Source of the DNA: JBEKOF01 sp049513975 | GTDB lineage: Bacteria > Verrucomicrobiota > Verrucomicrobiia > Limisphaerales > Palsa-1400 | Assembly (NCBI GenBank): GCA_049513975.1 | Contig: JBEKVM010000174.1 | Span: 1 to 19,295 of the forward strand | Direction of reading: 5' to 3' | DNA length: 19,295 nucleotides | Shown here: positions 8,601 through 15,911 of the stretch, one piece after another | How the letters are laid out: each line of letters opens with the position of its first letter | How positions within the stretch are numbered: position 1 is the stretch's first letter | Notes under the pieces: model-generated | The model's input: the letters and a program-made list of their open reading frames with translations, nothing else | What the model was told of the DNA's origin: nothing | The model's database searches: none | Translations under genes and position numbers: made by a program

Positions 8601-9215
8601 GACCATGTCATCGCCATGAACGCGAAGGTGAACATTCTTGTGCTTGACACTGAGGTTTACTCCAACACGGGCGGACAACAGTCCAAGGCGACGCCGCGGG
8701 GCGCGGCGGCGCGGTTTGCCTCGGCGGGCAAGCGCACAGGGAGAAAGGACCTCGGTCTGCTGGCGATGGCCTACGGCAGCGCCTACGTGGCCCAAGTGGC
8801 GTTTGGCTCGAAGGATTCACAGACGGTGAAGGCCTTTGAGGAGGCGGAGTCCTACCCCGGCACGTCCCTAGTCATCGCCTACTGTCCCTGCATCGAGCAT
8901 GGTTACGAGCTGGGGCAGAGCCTGGACCAGCAAAAACTGGCGGTGGAAACCGGGTTCTGGCCGCTCTATCGCTTCGATCCGCGGCGGGTGGCGGCGGGCG
9001 AACCGGGATTAAGACTGGATTCGGCGGCGCCCAAGATTCCCCTGGGGAAATTTTGGGCGACGGAACGGCGTTTCCAAGCCATTGCCAGCCAGGACCCGGA
9101 GGAGAGCAAAGCCATTCTTGCGGCGGCGCAAGAGGAGGTCTTGAGCAAATTCGCCCTTTACGAAAGGATGTCCACGCCGCCGGCAGCGTCCGTGCGGGTG
9201 GCGATGGCGAAGTGA
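5604..9215 (+). CDS. nifJ: Pyruvate:ferredoxin (flavodoxin) oxidoreductase, single-chain
   Basis: This 1203-aa cytoplasmic enzyme converts pyruvate and CoA to acetyl-CoA and CO2 while reducing ferredoxin or flavodoxin. The order is that of fused PFORs: pyrimidine-binding domain with YPITPSSPM (38-46) and catalytic-type Glu74 (VEMQSEAGA), domain II, gamma domain, EKR segment (WEKR), a two-cluster ferredoxin domain with Cys708/711/714/718 and Cys764/767/770/774, then the TPP-binding domain with GDGWAYDIGFGG around Asp988 and SNTGGQQSKATP. The proximal cluster cysteines are Cys837, Cys840, Cys865 and Cys1096 (with Cys1094 close by). The start ATG overlaps the nuoN stop; no Shine-Dalgarno is visible, so translation is probably coupled. 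All cofactor residues are intact. A diazotrophy role is not implied, as no nif genes are nearby. Confidence 0.95.
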   Translation: MKTSTETQKTSTIPFATLDGNEAAASVAYRLTETVAIYPITPSSPMAEWCDQWSAAGRPNLYGTVPRLVEMQSEAGAAGALHGMVQVGSLSTTFTASQGLLLMIPNMYKIAGELLPFCMHVTARTLATHCLSIFGDHSDVMACRQTGFALLSSGSVQEAQDLACIGHAATLESRVPFLHFFDGFRTSHEVAKIRVLTDEQLREMMDEYNQSLQAFRNHGLSPDRPCIRGTAQNPDVFFQAREACNAYYDRTAGIVQEVMNRFGGITGRQYRLFDYTGHPQAERVVVIMGSGGETAEQTAQWLNQRGEKTGVLRVRLYRPFSVEAFIGALPASTRRIAVLDRTKEPGAVGEPLYVDTVTALREACDKGLASFDSEPLVVGGRYGLSSKEFSPAMVKAVFDELKLRAPKNHFTAGIVDDVTHTSLAFDAEFEIEPKEEVRAVFFGLGADGTVGANKNSIKIIGEETELYAQGYFVYDSKKSGAVTISHLRFGPNPIHSPYLLKRADFVACHQWAFLERYNVVEYASEGATLLLNSPHGPEAVWEHFSVEVQREIIARKLKCFVIDAYPVAKAAGMGGRINTIMQTCFFAISNVLPREEAIAQIKKSIRKTYARKGQAVVDQNFAAVDQTLAALHEVKIPETVGAERHQSPIVPAEAPDFVQRVTALMLANKGDLLPVSAFPVDGTWPSGTTRWEKRAIALEIPVWDTGICIQCNKCVLVCPHAAIRAKFYPASHLANAPAQFKSTGFRSQEWKDSLYSLQVSPEDCTGCTLCVVVCPVKGKTDPKHKAINMRPMPALREQEKANYEFFLKLPSPDRTRLAMDVKGSQFREPLFEYSGACSGCGETPYVKLLTQMSGDRLIVANATGCSSIYGGNLPTTPYTVNAAKRGPAWSNSLFEDNAEYGFGHRVALDKQTEFARELTRKLEPQLGGELVEALLGAKQDTEAEIAAQRERVVELRLRLQQLSAPEASSLHALADALVKKSVWIVGGDGWAYDIGFGGLDHVIAMNAKVNILVLDTEVYSNTGGQQSKATPRGAAARFASAGKRTGRKDLGLLAMAYGSAYVAQVAFGSKDSQTVKAFEEAESYPGTSLVIAYCPCIEHGYELGQSLDQQKLAVETGFWPLYRFDPRRVAAGEPGLRLDSAAPKIPLGKFWATERRFQAIASQDPEESKAILAAAQEEVLSKFALYERMSTPPAASVRVAMAK

Positions 9216-9545
9216 ACTTTTCGCGCCGGATTTAACTCGCTTGGCGGGGAGGCGGCGGTGATCAGCACCGGAATTCGCCTGGTTGACTTGGACGGCACTG
9301 GATCTGGGTGCCGCTATTGTCCCCGCCGCAGCGTTTTGGCGGAGGATGTGTTGAGCCGTTCAGAATGAGAATTCAATACTCCTCCCGACTGAGGCAGGGC
9401 AGGCAAGTATTGTGAACCCCGTTCGCCACCGTTGAAACAGGTGGCACACCCAGCGCTATTTGTTGCCCAGGTGAGTAACTGTTTGTCGTTTATAAGTCCT
9501 TGATGACAATGAGCTTCCGATTGCAACGGGACAAAGCTATTGTTT
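9216..9545 (+). other. Intergenic stretch without a convincing gene
   Basis: About 330 bp lie between nifJ and the RAYT2 element. The only notable structure I see is a 6-bp hairpin, GCCACC (9425-9430) and GGTGGC (9440-9445), with a 9-nt loop, which is not followed by a T-run. No clear intrinsic terminator for the nuo-nifJ operon is visible. A 70-codon reverse frame at 9314-9526 has no recognisable motif or ribosome binding site. Confidence 0.6.
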
Positions 9546-9669
9546 GACCCGAATGGCGCTTAGTTAAGGCATAAATCATTGCAAATCAACGTGGTATATG
9601 AGTGGTCAAAAATCACCAACCGTCAGTCTCGCCACGCCTCTCCGAGGGAAGCCACCAAAGCGATTTTCG
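9546..9669 (+). repeat. 124-bp direct repeat, copy 1 (left end of RAYT2 element)
   Basis: This stretch matches 19172-19295 with one mismatch (A at 9571, G at 19197). It spans the outer end of the element and the last 64 nt of the RAYT2 coding sequence. Similarity may continue beyond the window end. Confidence 0.95.
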
Positions 9670-10631
9670 GACCTTCCCAGCACGACTGGAAAGACTTCAT
9701 TTGTCTTCCTCCACTCATAAAGATGGTTGTTCAACGTGTTCCGGCTTCCCATTTGCAGCCGCCGGGCGATTTGCCCAATGGTCAGGACCGTCTCCTGCCG
9801 CAGTCGCGCCGCCAGCGCGACTTTGGCCGCGTCGCTCTTGGGCCTCTGCTTCAAATCCTGTTCCTGCCACCCCAGCCGCTTCAGTTCTTGCGCCACCAAC
9901 TCCTCCGCCCGCGCCAGCTCGCTCTCCCGCCGCAAGGCCCCGGAATGATTCGGCCCCAGCAGACCGCGCATCCGTTGCAGCAGCGCCCGCTTGAATTGGC
10001 CCGTTCCCAAACACCATCCCCGCCGCAATCCCTTCCACTCCGCGGCGTCGCCTTCCTCCGCCCGCCGGGCTTCCATGCGGCGCTCAAACTCCCGGCGGGC
10101 CGCCGCCGTGTCCCCGGCCAGACCATGCTCCCCCAACAACCGGTCCACGCGCAACCACTTGGGCCGGAATTTCCGGTCCGCCAGATAATATCCGAAGCTG
10201 CTCCAGGGGTATTCCAGCAGACGACTCGATGGCGCGAGCAATTTCGCCCGCACCGGATTGAGGTGGGTGTAGTCGCAGACCGTCCGCAAATATCCGTCGC
10301 CGCTGCCATCCACCAGCAGGGCCTTGTAGCGCCCGCTGAAGACGTGCCCGCAAAGTTTGTGGCGGTGGTTCAGGCGGATGGTGTAGGTGCTGAGCCACCA
10401 GCGCATTCCCGCCACCAGATTCGCCCGCGGCGTCTCCACCACCAGATGAAAATGGTTGTTCATCAGGCAGTAGGCGTGGACCTGAAAACCGGTCTTCTGG
10501 CACGCTTCGGCGAGGGTCTTGAGGAAATCCTGGCGGTCCACATCATCCCGGAAGATGGCCTTCTTGCGATCTCCCCTGCTCAGGACATGGTAAATGGCCC
10601 CGGCATACTCGATTCTCAATTGGCGCGGCAT
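9606..10631 (-). CDS. REP-associated-type Y1 transposase with C-terminal helix-turn-helix, RAYT 2
   Basis: This 341-aa protein has an N-terminal Y1/IS200-like nuclease domain (about residues 1-135), with His60-Phe-His62 in MNNHFHLVVETP as the HUH-type metal site. Tyr121 in CDYTHLNPVRAKL is the likely nucleophile, with Tyr114 as the alternative. An arginine-rich middle region follows, then a helix-turn-helix-like segment around 283-308 (LTIGQIARRLQMGSRNTLNN). The ATG at 10631 was chosen because the family N-terminus (MPRQLRIEYAGAIYHVLSRG) starts there; a GAGG-rich purine stretch lies about 12 nt upstream. The longer open frame to 10946 runs antisense into the glycosidase gene and is not supported. 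It belongs to a different, longer subgroup than RAYT 1. Its end is duplicated at the window edge, which suggests real mobility. Confidence 0.88.
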   Translation of the reverse strand: MPRQLRIEYAGAIYHVLSRGDRKKAIFRDDVDRQDFLKTLAEACQKTGFQVHAYCLMNNHFHLVVETPRANLVAGMRWWLSTYTIRLNHRHKLCGHVFSGRYKALLVDGSGDGYLRTVCDYTHLNPVRAKLLAPSSRLLEYPWSSFGYYLADRKFRPKWLRVDRLLGEHGLAGDTAAARREFERRMEARRAEEGDAAEWKGLRRGWCLGTGQFKRALLQRMRGLLGPNHSGALRRESELARAEELVAQELKRLGWQEQDLKQRPKSDAAKVALAARLRQETVLTIGQIARRLQMGSRNTLNNHLYEWRKTNEVFPVVLGRSENRFGGFPRRGVARLTVGDF

Positions 10632-10707
10632 CGGCCAATCCTGCCTCCTCGGGGCCGGCCCGTCAAGCCAAATTGGGCAAAAGTATGGTTTGACCCCTAA
10701 GGGCAGT

Positions 10708-12837
10708 TCAGGGGAGCCAGGCGGCGCGCCAGAATTGGCGGGGCGTGCCCAAGGGAACGGAGTTGGTGAGGTTGAGCACGCCGCCGACCAGGGTGTTGGT
10801 GGCGACGGAATTCCAGACGGACAGGTCGGCGGAGTTTTGCAGGACGTAGGGAACACCCGGCTGACCGGCCAGTTGGAGGATGAATTGACGGGCGGCGGAG
10901 CGCGAAGGCCACGCCGACAGTGAAGGAGCGGCCGGAACAAAGGCAAACACGGTGACGGAATAAGGGGCCAGCGTGCAGTTGAAATTCGTACTGACGCCGG
11001 AAAGAAAGGTTTGGGCGATGTCGCATGAGCCGAGGCCGGTTTGGGCCGCGTTGTCCTGCGGCATGCCGTAAGAGGAGAGCGCGGCCGTCCCGGCGGGAAG
11101 GTAATTGCTCAATACGATGTTGATGGTGAAATTGGAAAGGGAGTCTTTGTTGATGGCAAGCAGGGTGAGGGAGCCGTTGGTCCGCCGGGCGGCGTAAGCG
11201 GAAACCAGGGCGAAATCGCTGGAGGCGCTGAGCACGGTGTCGCCGGCGCGGATGAAGTGTGGCATGAGCTTGGCGGTGAAGAAGTGGGGATAGCGGTTGC
11301 TCAAGACGGCGCCCGAGCCGTTAATGGTGCCGATGTCGCCGTAGTTGCGCCATCCGTACAAGGTGGGGTCCATGTTGCCGCTGGTGTCAATGCCGTTGCG
11401 CAGGTCCCACCAGATAAAGGAATTGAACTCGGTCTTCATCAGTTGGCCCAGGCTGTCGGCGTAATAAAGGCCGTTGACCAGGCTGACGGATTGTTTGCCC
11501 TGGTTGCCGGCATTGCTGTTGTTTTCGGTGCAGAGCAACTCGATGTTGGCGCCGCCCGGGCCGAAATAGTGGGTGATCTGGCCGCGCAAATCGGCGGCAT
11601 CGCCGATCCAGTTGCCGGTGCCTTGCAGGAGGAACGGATCGCTTTCAGTTCCGGTGTATTCGGGATACCAATGATAGATGGCGAAGTCGGGGGTCACGCC
11701 CAGATGTTGGAGGGTGCTAAGCAGCACCGGGGTCCAGCCGTAATGGACCTGGCCGGTGGCGGAGTTGGTGGCCGGGTGATTGGTGTAGCCGTTGGAGGAA
11801 TTGTCCTCGCCGGTGGCGACGACCACGCCGACCTTGATGGTGGGATCGGCGGCTTTCATTTGCTGGATGTAGGATTGGGCGCGGGTGGCGTAGGTGTAGG
11901 GATCGTGTGGGTAAGTGTTGCTGTCGGTCTCCCAGGTGCCGTAAAGTTCGTTGCCGATTTCCCAGTATTTGAATCCGTAATGGTTGGTGACATTGGAGTT
12001 CCTGACCCAGGCGGCGGCTTGGGCGGGTGTGCCGGTGCCATAGTTGGCGGTGATGATGACGTTGGCGCCGATGTTGGTGGCGACGTGGGCGAAACTGGCA
12101 AAGGAGGTTTGCCATTGCCAGGTGTTGGTGCCCGATTTGTTGGAGGCCCAATCATACTGGTCGGAATCCGAACCGCCGGGAAAGCGCAGCATCTGAAAGC
12201 CGGCTTCGTTGAGTTCGGAAACGGTTTCGGAGGTGTCGAAATTGCCGTCCCAAATGGCGGTGTTGATGCCGAACCATCGGGGGTCGGCGGTGCGAATGGA
12301 GTTGGCGGCGTTGACGCGGACGTGGGTGATGGGCGGGGCGGGCGCGGGGCCCAATTGGACGGCATCCAGATAAAAAGTATTGGTGGCGCCGGAGGAGGTG
12401 AATTGGAACCAGAACCCATTGCAATTGGTCTGGTTGGAGATGCCCAAGGCGGAGAAGGGAATGGCGTATTGCACCCAGGTATTGCGCGCCAAGGCCGGCA
12501 GCTTAAAGGCGGCCTGGCCGTTTCCGTTGAGCACGCCGAACACCTGGATGACTTGCCCGCCGCCCGCGCCGCCGTTGATCCAGAAGCTGATATTGGTGTA
12601 AAGGGAGGTGTCGAAGTCACTGTGGTAGAGCCAAAGGGCCTGCCAGTTGGTGCCGCTGACACTGATGGAAGCGGTGCCGGAATGAACCGGCGAGGTGTTT
12701 TGCAAGTTGTCGGCGGCCCAACTCCAATCCTGGTAGGCGTTGACAAGGTTGTCGGTATAAACCGGCAGAGGAGCCTGGGCGGCAACCTTTTGCAGGAAGA
12801 TCAGGCTGCACGCTGCCAGGAGGAGGCGAAAGGTCAT
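10708..12837 (-). CDS. Secreted GH51-like glycoside hydrolase (possible alpha-L-arabinofuranosidase)
   Basis: This 709-aa exported protein starts with a signal peptide (about 1-22, ending VAAQA). Residues about 25-165 look like a beta-sandwich carbohydrate-binding module. A catalytic barrel (about 170-520) resembles clan-A arabinofuranosidases: MLRFPGG, then YWEIGNELYG with Glu297 as probable acid/base, and LLCTENNSNAG with Glu438 as probable nucleophile. A beta-sandwich (about 525-620) follows, and the last 80 residues (ending in a PRQFWRA motif) look like the terminal domain often seen on secreted verrucomicrobial proteins. It is the last gene of a reverse operon, separated from the prepilin-like gene by a repeat-rich 93-bp gap that contains its own candidate promoter. 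Substrate is inferred from family resemblance only; GH51, GH39 or a related clan-A family are all possible. Confidence 0.82.
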   Translation of the reverse strand: MTFRLLLAACSLIFLQKVAAQAPLPVYTDNLVNAYQDWSWAADNLQNTSPVHSGTASISVSGTNWQALWLYHSDFDTSLYTNISFWINGGAGGGQVIQVFGVLNGNGQAAFKLPALARNTWVQYAIPFSALGISNQTNCNGFWFQFTSSGATNTFYLDAVQLGPAPAPPITHVRVNAANSIRTADPRWFGINTAIWDGNFDTSETVSELNEAGFQMLRFPGGSDSDQYDWASNKSGTNTWQWQTSFASFAHVATNIGANVIITANYGTGTPAQAAAWVRNSNVTNHYGFKYWEIGNELYGTWETDSNTYPHDPYTYATRAQSYIQQMKAADPTIKVGVVVATGEDNSSNGYTNHPATNSATGQVHYGWTPVLLSTLQHLGVTPDFAIYHWYPEYTGTESDPFLLQGTGNWIGDAADLRGQITHYFGPGGANIELLCTENNSNAGNQGKQSVSLVNGLYYADSLGQLMKTEFNSFIWWDLRNGIDTSGNMDPTLYGWRNYGDIGTINGSGAVLSNRYPHFFTAKLMPHFIRAGDTVLSASSDFALVSAYAARRTNGSLTLLAINKDSLSNFTINIVLSNYLPAGTAALSSYGMPQDNAAQTGLGSCDIAQTFLSGVSTNFNCTLAPYSVTVFAFVPAAPSLSAWPSRSAARQFILQLAGQPGVPYVLQNSADLSVWNSVATNTLVGGVLNLTNSVPLGTPRQFWRAAWLP

Positions 12838-12842
12838 TCTAG

Positions 12843-12870
12843 TTTATAATTCAAACTGCGGAAAAAGCAA
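12843..12870 (-). promoter_or_regulatory. Candidate promoter of the glycosidase gene, possibly leaderless
   Basis: On the minus strand TTGCTT (12870-12865), a 16-nt spacer and TATAAA (12848-12843) resemble a sigma-70-type promoter. The ATG begins only 5 nt after the -10 box, so the transcript would start at or next to the start codon. No Shine-Dalgarno is present, which fits a leaderless message. Confidence 0.4.
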
Positions 12871-12887
12871 AGATTAAGATTAAGATT
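12870..12887 (+). repeat. AAGATT hexamer, three tandem copies
   Basis: Three perfect AAGATT units lie side by side, overlapping the edge of the candidate promoter. This is a short AT-rich tandem repeat in otherwise GC-rich DNA. Confidence 0.8.
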
Positions 12888-12930
12888 AGGAGGGCGCAGG
12901 ACAAAATTCTTCGCGGCAGGAGTTCGACGA

Positions 12931-13914
12931 TTAAGGAACCCCTCTCTCCGGCTCTCTCCCCGCGAGCGGGGAGAGAGAGGGGAAGCGCGCGCGATGGGTA
13001 TATGGAGACGCATGTACTCGCTCCTCTGCAAGCATCGGCTTGTGAAGAATTTTGTCGCCGGGGCCTACTAGATTTTCCGGGCTGTAAGTGCGGGGATCCA
13101 GCCACCTGTGAATGATGGAATGGCCGTCGGCAAAAGACATGCCGGAAGCCTTATTATGATTGCTGGCGGGATAATCAATGAGATAGGTGGCGCCGGGCAC
13201 CGCGACGGCGGATACCGCCAGGGAGGCGTCGTTGATGGAGTAGGGGTTTTCGTCCATGATGGCCCAGGTGTTGGCGGGGCCCGGTTGAGTGAAGGAGGAC
13301 AGTTTGCCATAGGTCAACCAAGTGGTCTGGCCGGAGTTATAGCTGGCGCCCGTGAGCCATCCGCCCTGGATGGCGGAGCCGAGGGGCAGTCCGCCGGCAT
13401 AGTAGCCGAACCAAACCGAGCCAACGGCGGAATTCATGGAGATGCTGCGGACATGGACTTTGTGGGAATTGGGGTCAATGTAGGTGTCGGCGGGACAATG
13501 GTAAACCTGGGGGTTGGAAACATACCAGGACAGGGCGGTGCCGACCGGGTCGGTGAGTTCGCTGAGCATGACGGCGTCAATGGGCTGTTCCATGGTGCCG
13601 CAAACCCAATTCTTCAATTCATTTTTGTTGGGATCGGTAAAATAGCAGGTCTCGAACGGATAATCGTTGGGGGCGAGGAGGTCCTGGTTATCGTCGGCGT
13701 ACATGTGCCATCCGAGCATAATCTGGCGGGAGTTGTTCATGCACTGGGTGGAGAGGGCATGCTGTTTGGCAAGAGCCAAGGCCGGGAGAAGCAGGGCGGC
13801 CAGAATCGCGATGATGGCGATGACGACCAGCAGTTCAATGAGGGTGAATCCGCGGGTATGTCGGAGCGGGCGCCGGAAGGAACCGGCGCCCGCCGAAAGG
13901 AGAGGCACCCTCAT
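12931..13914 (-). CDS. Prepilin-like protein with N-methylation motif and H-x9-DG signature
   Basis: This 327-aa protein has a type IV prepilin/pseudopilin leader: cleavage expected after Gly22 (RHTRG|FTLIELL), Glu at mature position 5, and one long hydrophobic helix (23-50). The C-terminal part has the H-x9-DG signature (His253 to Asp263-Gly264), typical of the large prepilin-like families of Planctomycetes and Verrucomicrobia. A role in a type II-like secretion or surface filament system is likely, but the exact function is unknown. The ATG overlaps the stop of the upstream gene by 4 nt (ATGA, 13914-13911), so the two are translationally coupled. The last 25-30 residues (from about VHASPYTHR onward) are encoded by a dispersed palindromic repeat, so the native C-terminus has probably been replaced or extended. 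Confidence 0.9.
   Translation of the reverse strand: MRVPLLSAGAGSFRRPLRHTRGFTLIELLVVIAIIAILAALLLPALALAKQHALSTQCMNNSRQIMLGWHMYADDNQDLLAPNDYPFETCYFTDPNKNELKNWVCGTMEQPIDAVMLSELTDPVGTALSWYVSNPQVYHCPADTYIDPNSHKVHVRSISMNSAVGSVWFGYYAGGLPLGSAIQGGWLTGASYNSGQTTWLTYGKLSSFTQPGPANTWAIMDENPYSINDASLAVSAVAVPGATYLIDYPASNHNKASGMSFADGHSIIHRWLDPRTYSPENLVGPGDKILHKPMLAEERVHASPYTHRARFPSLSPLAGREPERGVP
12941..12982. repeat. Pyrimidine/purine palindromic repeat
   Basis: A perfect 12-bp inverted repeat with a 2-nt centre (CTCTCTCCCCGC, GA, GCGGGGAGAGAG; 12952-12977) is flanked by more CT-rich and AG-rich sequence. It lies inside the 3' end of the prepilin-like gene and would form a very stable stem in the message between that gene and the glycosidase gene. 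It looks like a dispersed repeat inserted into the operon and could also act as a transcription or stability barrier. Confidence 0.75.
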
Positions 13915-15911
13915 GGTACTACATTAAACTGGGAACTGGTGTTTGGCAAGATGGCGGGGGTGGTCACATCCGTGGCCGTGATGGTAACGCCGCTTGCTGT
14001 TGACGTGTAGTACACGGTAAACACGCCCGATCCGTTGACCAGGGCCGCGTTGTTGGGATCCACCCCGCCGCCACTGTCGGTAATATTGATAGTGTCGGCG
14101 ACACCCGGGATCGGGTTCCAGTGGTTGTCCACCGCCAGGACGGTACAGTTGATGAGACCATTGTCAGTGGACAGACTGACTGGGTTGGGCGTTCCAGTTT
14201 TTCCGGTCGGGGTGTTGGGGGCGTTGGTTTCGCCGGGCAGCAAGACTTGCAGTTGGGTAAAGACATGTTCGACGACGGTGAAATAATTTTGATTGGTGCC
14301 CGGCAGGTTGTTGGTGGCGATCAAGGACATCAACTGGCCATTGTCTCTAATCGTCAGCAGGGAAGCCAGGGAGACCCACTGGATGTTGCTGGACAATAAT
14401 TGAGGGGCCACCTGCAGGCCAAAGCCGGTGGCGGGCAGAGACCAACCGACCCAAAACTTCGAACCAGGCGGCACCTCCACCAAACCGTTAGTATCATTGG
14501 AGAGGTTCTTCCAGTAGGTTGGGTTGAGGCTGGTGTCGGTCAAAAAGTCATCGCTGAAGGGAGCGGCGTTGCCAGTGACGGAGAAGTTGCCGAGCACAAC
14601 CTCGCTGCCGTAGTTGTTGCCATTGGGCTGGGCGCCCAGCAAGAGGGTCACCGGATCGACAAAGAGGGCGGCGGAGACTGGGTCCATGTTAAAGTTGGTG
14701 GAGAGGCCGCCCGGGGCGGTGATGGTGACATTGGTGGTATTGGCGAAGGTCAGGCTCCAGGTGCCGAGAATGGCACTGGGGTTATCGAGGCTGGCGATAG
14801 GCATAACCGGCCAGAAGTTGGTATTGGCGGCGTTGGTGGGAGACAGGGTGTTAAAGAGCATTCCATTGCCGCCAGCTTCGTTGGTTTTATAGCGGAAGTT
14901 GCAAACGCCGCCGCCATGGTTATCGGCCTGAACGGTGAGGAAGATGCAATCGGCCAGATTATAGTCGGCGGCCTGGTCGTATTGGCCCGGCTCACCGTTG
15001 ACGATGAAAAAGTGCTGCTGGGTGGAGTACGCGGTATTGGTGGGGAACGCCGTGATGGTCCAGGAATAGGTCACGCTGGGAGATCCGACCCAGGAATAGC
15101 CGGAATCGCTTGGCGTGGCCACTTGGTAGCGGTTGTTGGCGCCATTGGGGCCGCCCGTGGTGAAAATACAGTTCAAGCCAACGACGGCGGGTTGAGGCGG
15201 GGACAAGGTGGGCGGCGGGGGCGGCGGGGCCGGCGGGGCATTGGCAGAGATATTGTCAATCCAGTTGGTGATGGTGAAGAGCGGATAGCCGCCGTAGGAG
15301 TTGATATCCAGGGCAATGCCGGGGACTGTGGTCAGGTTGTCTTGCGCCTTATCAACCAGCACGGAGGCATGAAACCACGAGTTGGAAGCGCTGGCCGGGA
15401 TGGTCACGGAGCCAAACTGCTGGTACCCGTAACTGGTGGAGTTGATGATGCCAACGCCGATACTGCCAAAGTTGCCAGCGCCGCTTAACGGAGTGTTGGA
15501 GGCCACGAGAATATCGAAGGAGATATTGCTGTAGAGAAGCATATTGGCCTCGACGCTGAAATCATAAGCATTATATTTGTTGCTGGCGAACGTTCCAAAA
15601 AAGACGTTTTGCGTATAGCCGGCCAGAGGACTGACAACCATGAGCGAGCCGGAACCGGAGGTGTTGGCGCCGGCGATGGGGTTGGAGGCGTCCGTTGTCG
15701 GGTCACACAAAATGGGGCTATTGCCGCCGGGAGAGTTGTACCAATATATCCAGGTGCTGTTGAAAGGGGACGTTGCGCCGCCGTTGTCAAAGGTGAAGGT
15801 GAAGGTGTTGCTGATGATGGTTGCCGCCTGGGTTCGAGAAGCCGAACCTGCCAGGGCCAAAGCGGCGGCCCCGACAACGAGTCTTGATAATATGTTTCGA
15901 CAGATTTTCAT
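13911..15911 (-). CDS. Secreted multi-domain beta-sandwich protein, function unknown
   Basis: This 666-aa protein has a signal peptide (about 1-29, cleavage near TQA|AT). Residues 30-220 look like a jelly-roll or lectin-like module rich in Asn, Ser, Thr and Gly. A proline-rich linker follows (about 225-242, PPAPPPPPP), then a second large Thr/Asn-rich region (243-560), and a terminal Ig-like fold (about 565-666). No catalytic motif is visible. Cysteines are few. It is the first gene of the reverse operon, overlapping the prepilin-like gene by 4 nt and followed by a glycosidase, so a role in binding or displaying carbohydrate outside the cell is plausible. That role is inferred from context only. 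There is no good Shine-Dalgarno before the ATG; the signal peptide supports this start. Confidence 0.8.
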   Translation of the reverse strand: MKICRNILSRLVVGAAALALAGSASRTQAATIISNTFTFTFDNGGATSPFNSTWIYWYNSPGGNSPILCDPTTDASNPIAGANTSGSGSLMVVSPLAGYTQNVFFGTFASNKYNAYDFSVEANMLLYSNISFDILVASNTPLSGAGNFGSIGVGIINSTSYGYQQFGSVTIPASASNSWFHASVLVDKAQDNLTTVPGIALDINSYGGYPLFTITNWIDNISANAPPAPPPPPPTLSPPQPAVVGLNCIFTTGGPNGANNRYQVATPSDSGYSWVGSPSVTYSWTITAFPTNTAYSTQQHFFIVNGEPGQYDQAADYNLADCIFLTVQADNHGGGVCNFRYKTNEAGGNGMLFNTLSPTNAANTNFWPVMPIASLDNPSAILGTWSLTFANTTNVTITAPGGLSTNFNMDPVSAALFVDPVTLLLGAQPNGNNYGSEVVLGNFSVTGNAAPFSDDFLTDTSLNPTYWKNLSNDTNGLVEVPPGSKFWVGWSLPATGFGLQVAPQLLSSNIQWVSLASLLTIRDNGQLMSLIATNNLPGTNQNYFTVVEHVFTQLQVLLPGETNAPNTPTGKTGTPNPVSLSTDNGLINCTVLAVDNHWNPIPGVADTINITDSGGGVDPNNAALVNGSGVFTVYYTSTASGVTITATDVTTPAILPNTSSQFNVVP

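Larger units (their letters stand above)
9542..10696 (-). mobile_element. RAYT2-bearing IS200-like element (right boundary tentative)
   Basis: The element holds the RAYT2 gene and is flanked on both sides by the 9-bp direct repeat GTTTGACCC (9542-9550 and 10688-10696). The left boundary is supported independently: sequence identity with the copy at the window end begins at GACCC (9546). A subterminal imperfect hairpin, CGCTTAGTTAAGGCR (9557-9571), sits near the left end. The right end lies 11 bp beyond the glycosidase stop codon, so no gene is disrupted. The right boundary is inferred only from the 9-bp repeat. Confidence 0.6.

Noticed and set aside
5604..9215. Nitrogen fixation locus suggested by the name nifJ
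   Set aside because: No nif genes are present. The neighbourhood is complex I, so general pyruvate oxidation is the better reading.
9314..9526. 70-codon reverse frame in the gap after nifJ
   Set aside because: It has no ribosome binding site, membrane segment or recognisable motif. Length and composition are within chance for this gap.
11041..12849. 602-codon forward frame opposite the glycosidase
   Set aside because: It is a Gly/Val/Ala-rich shadow with no domain signature. The reverse strand has a signal peptide and catalytic motifs.
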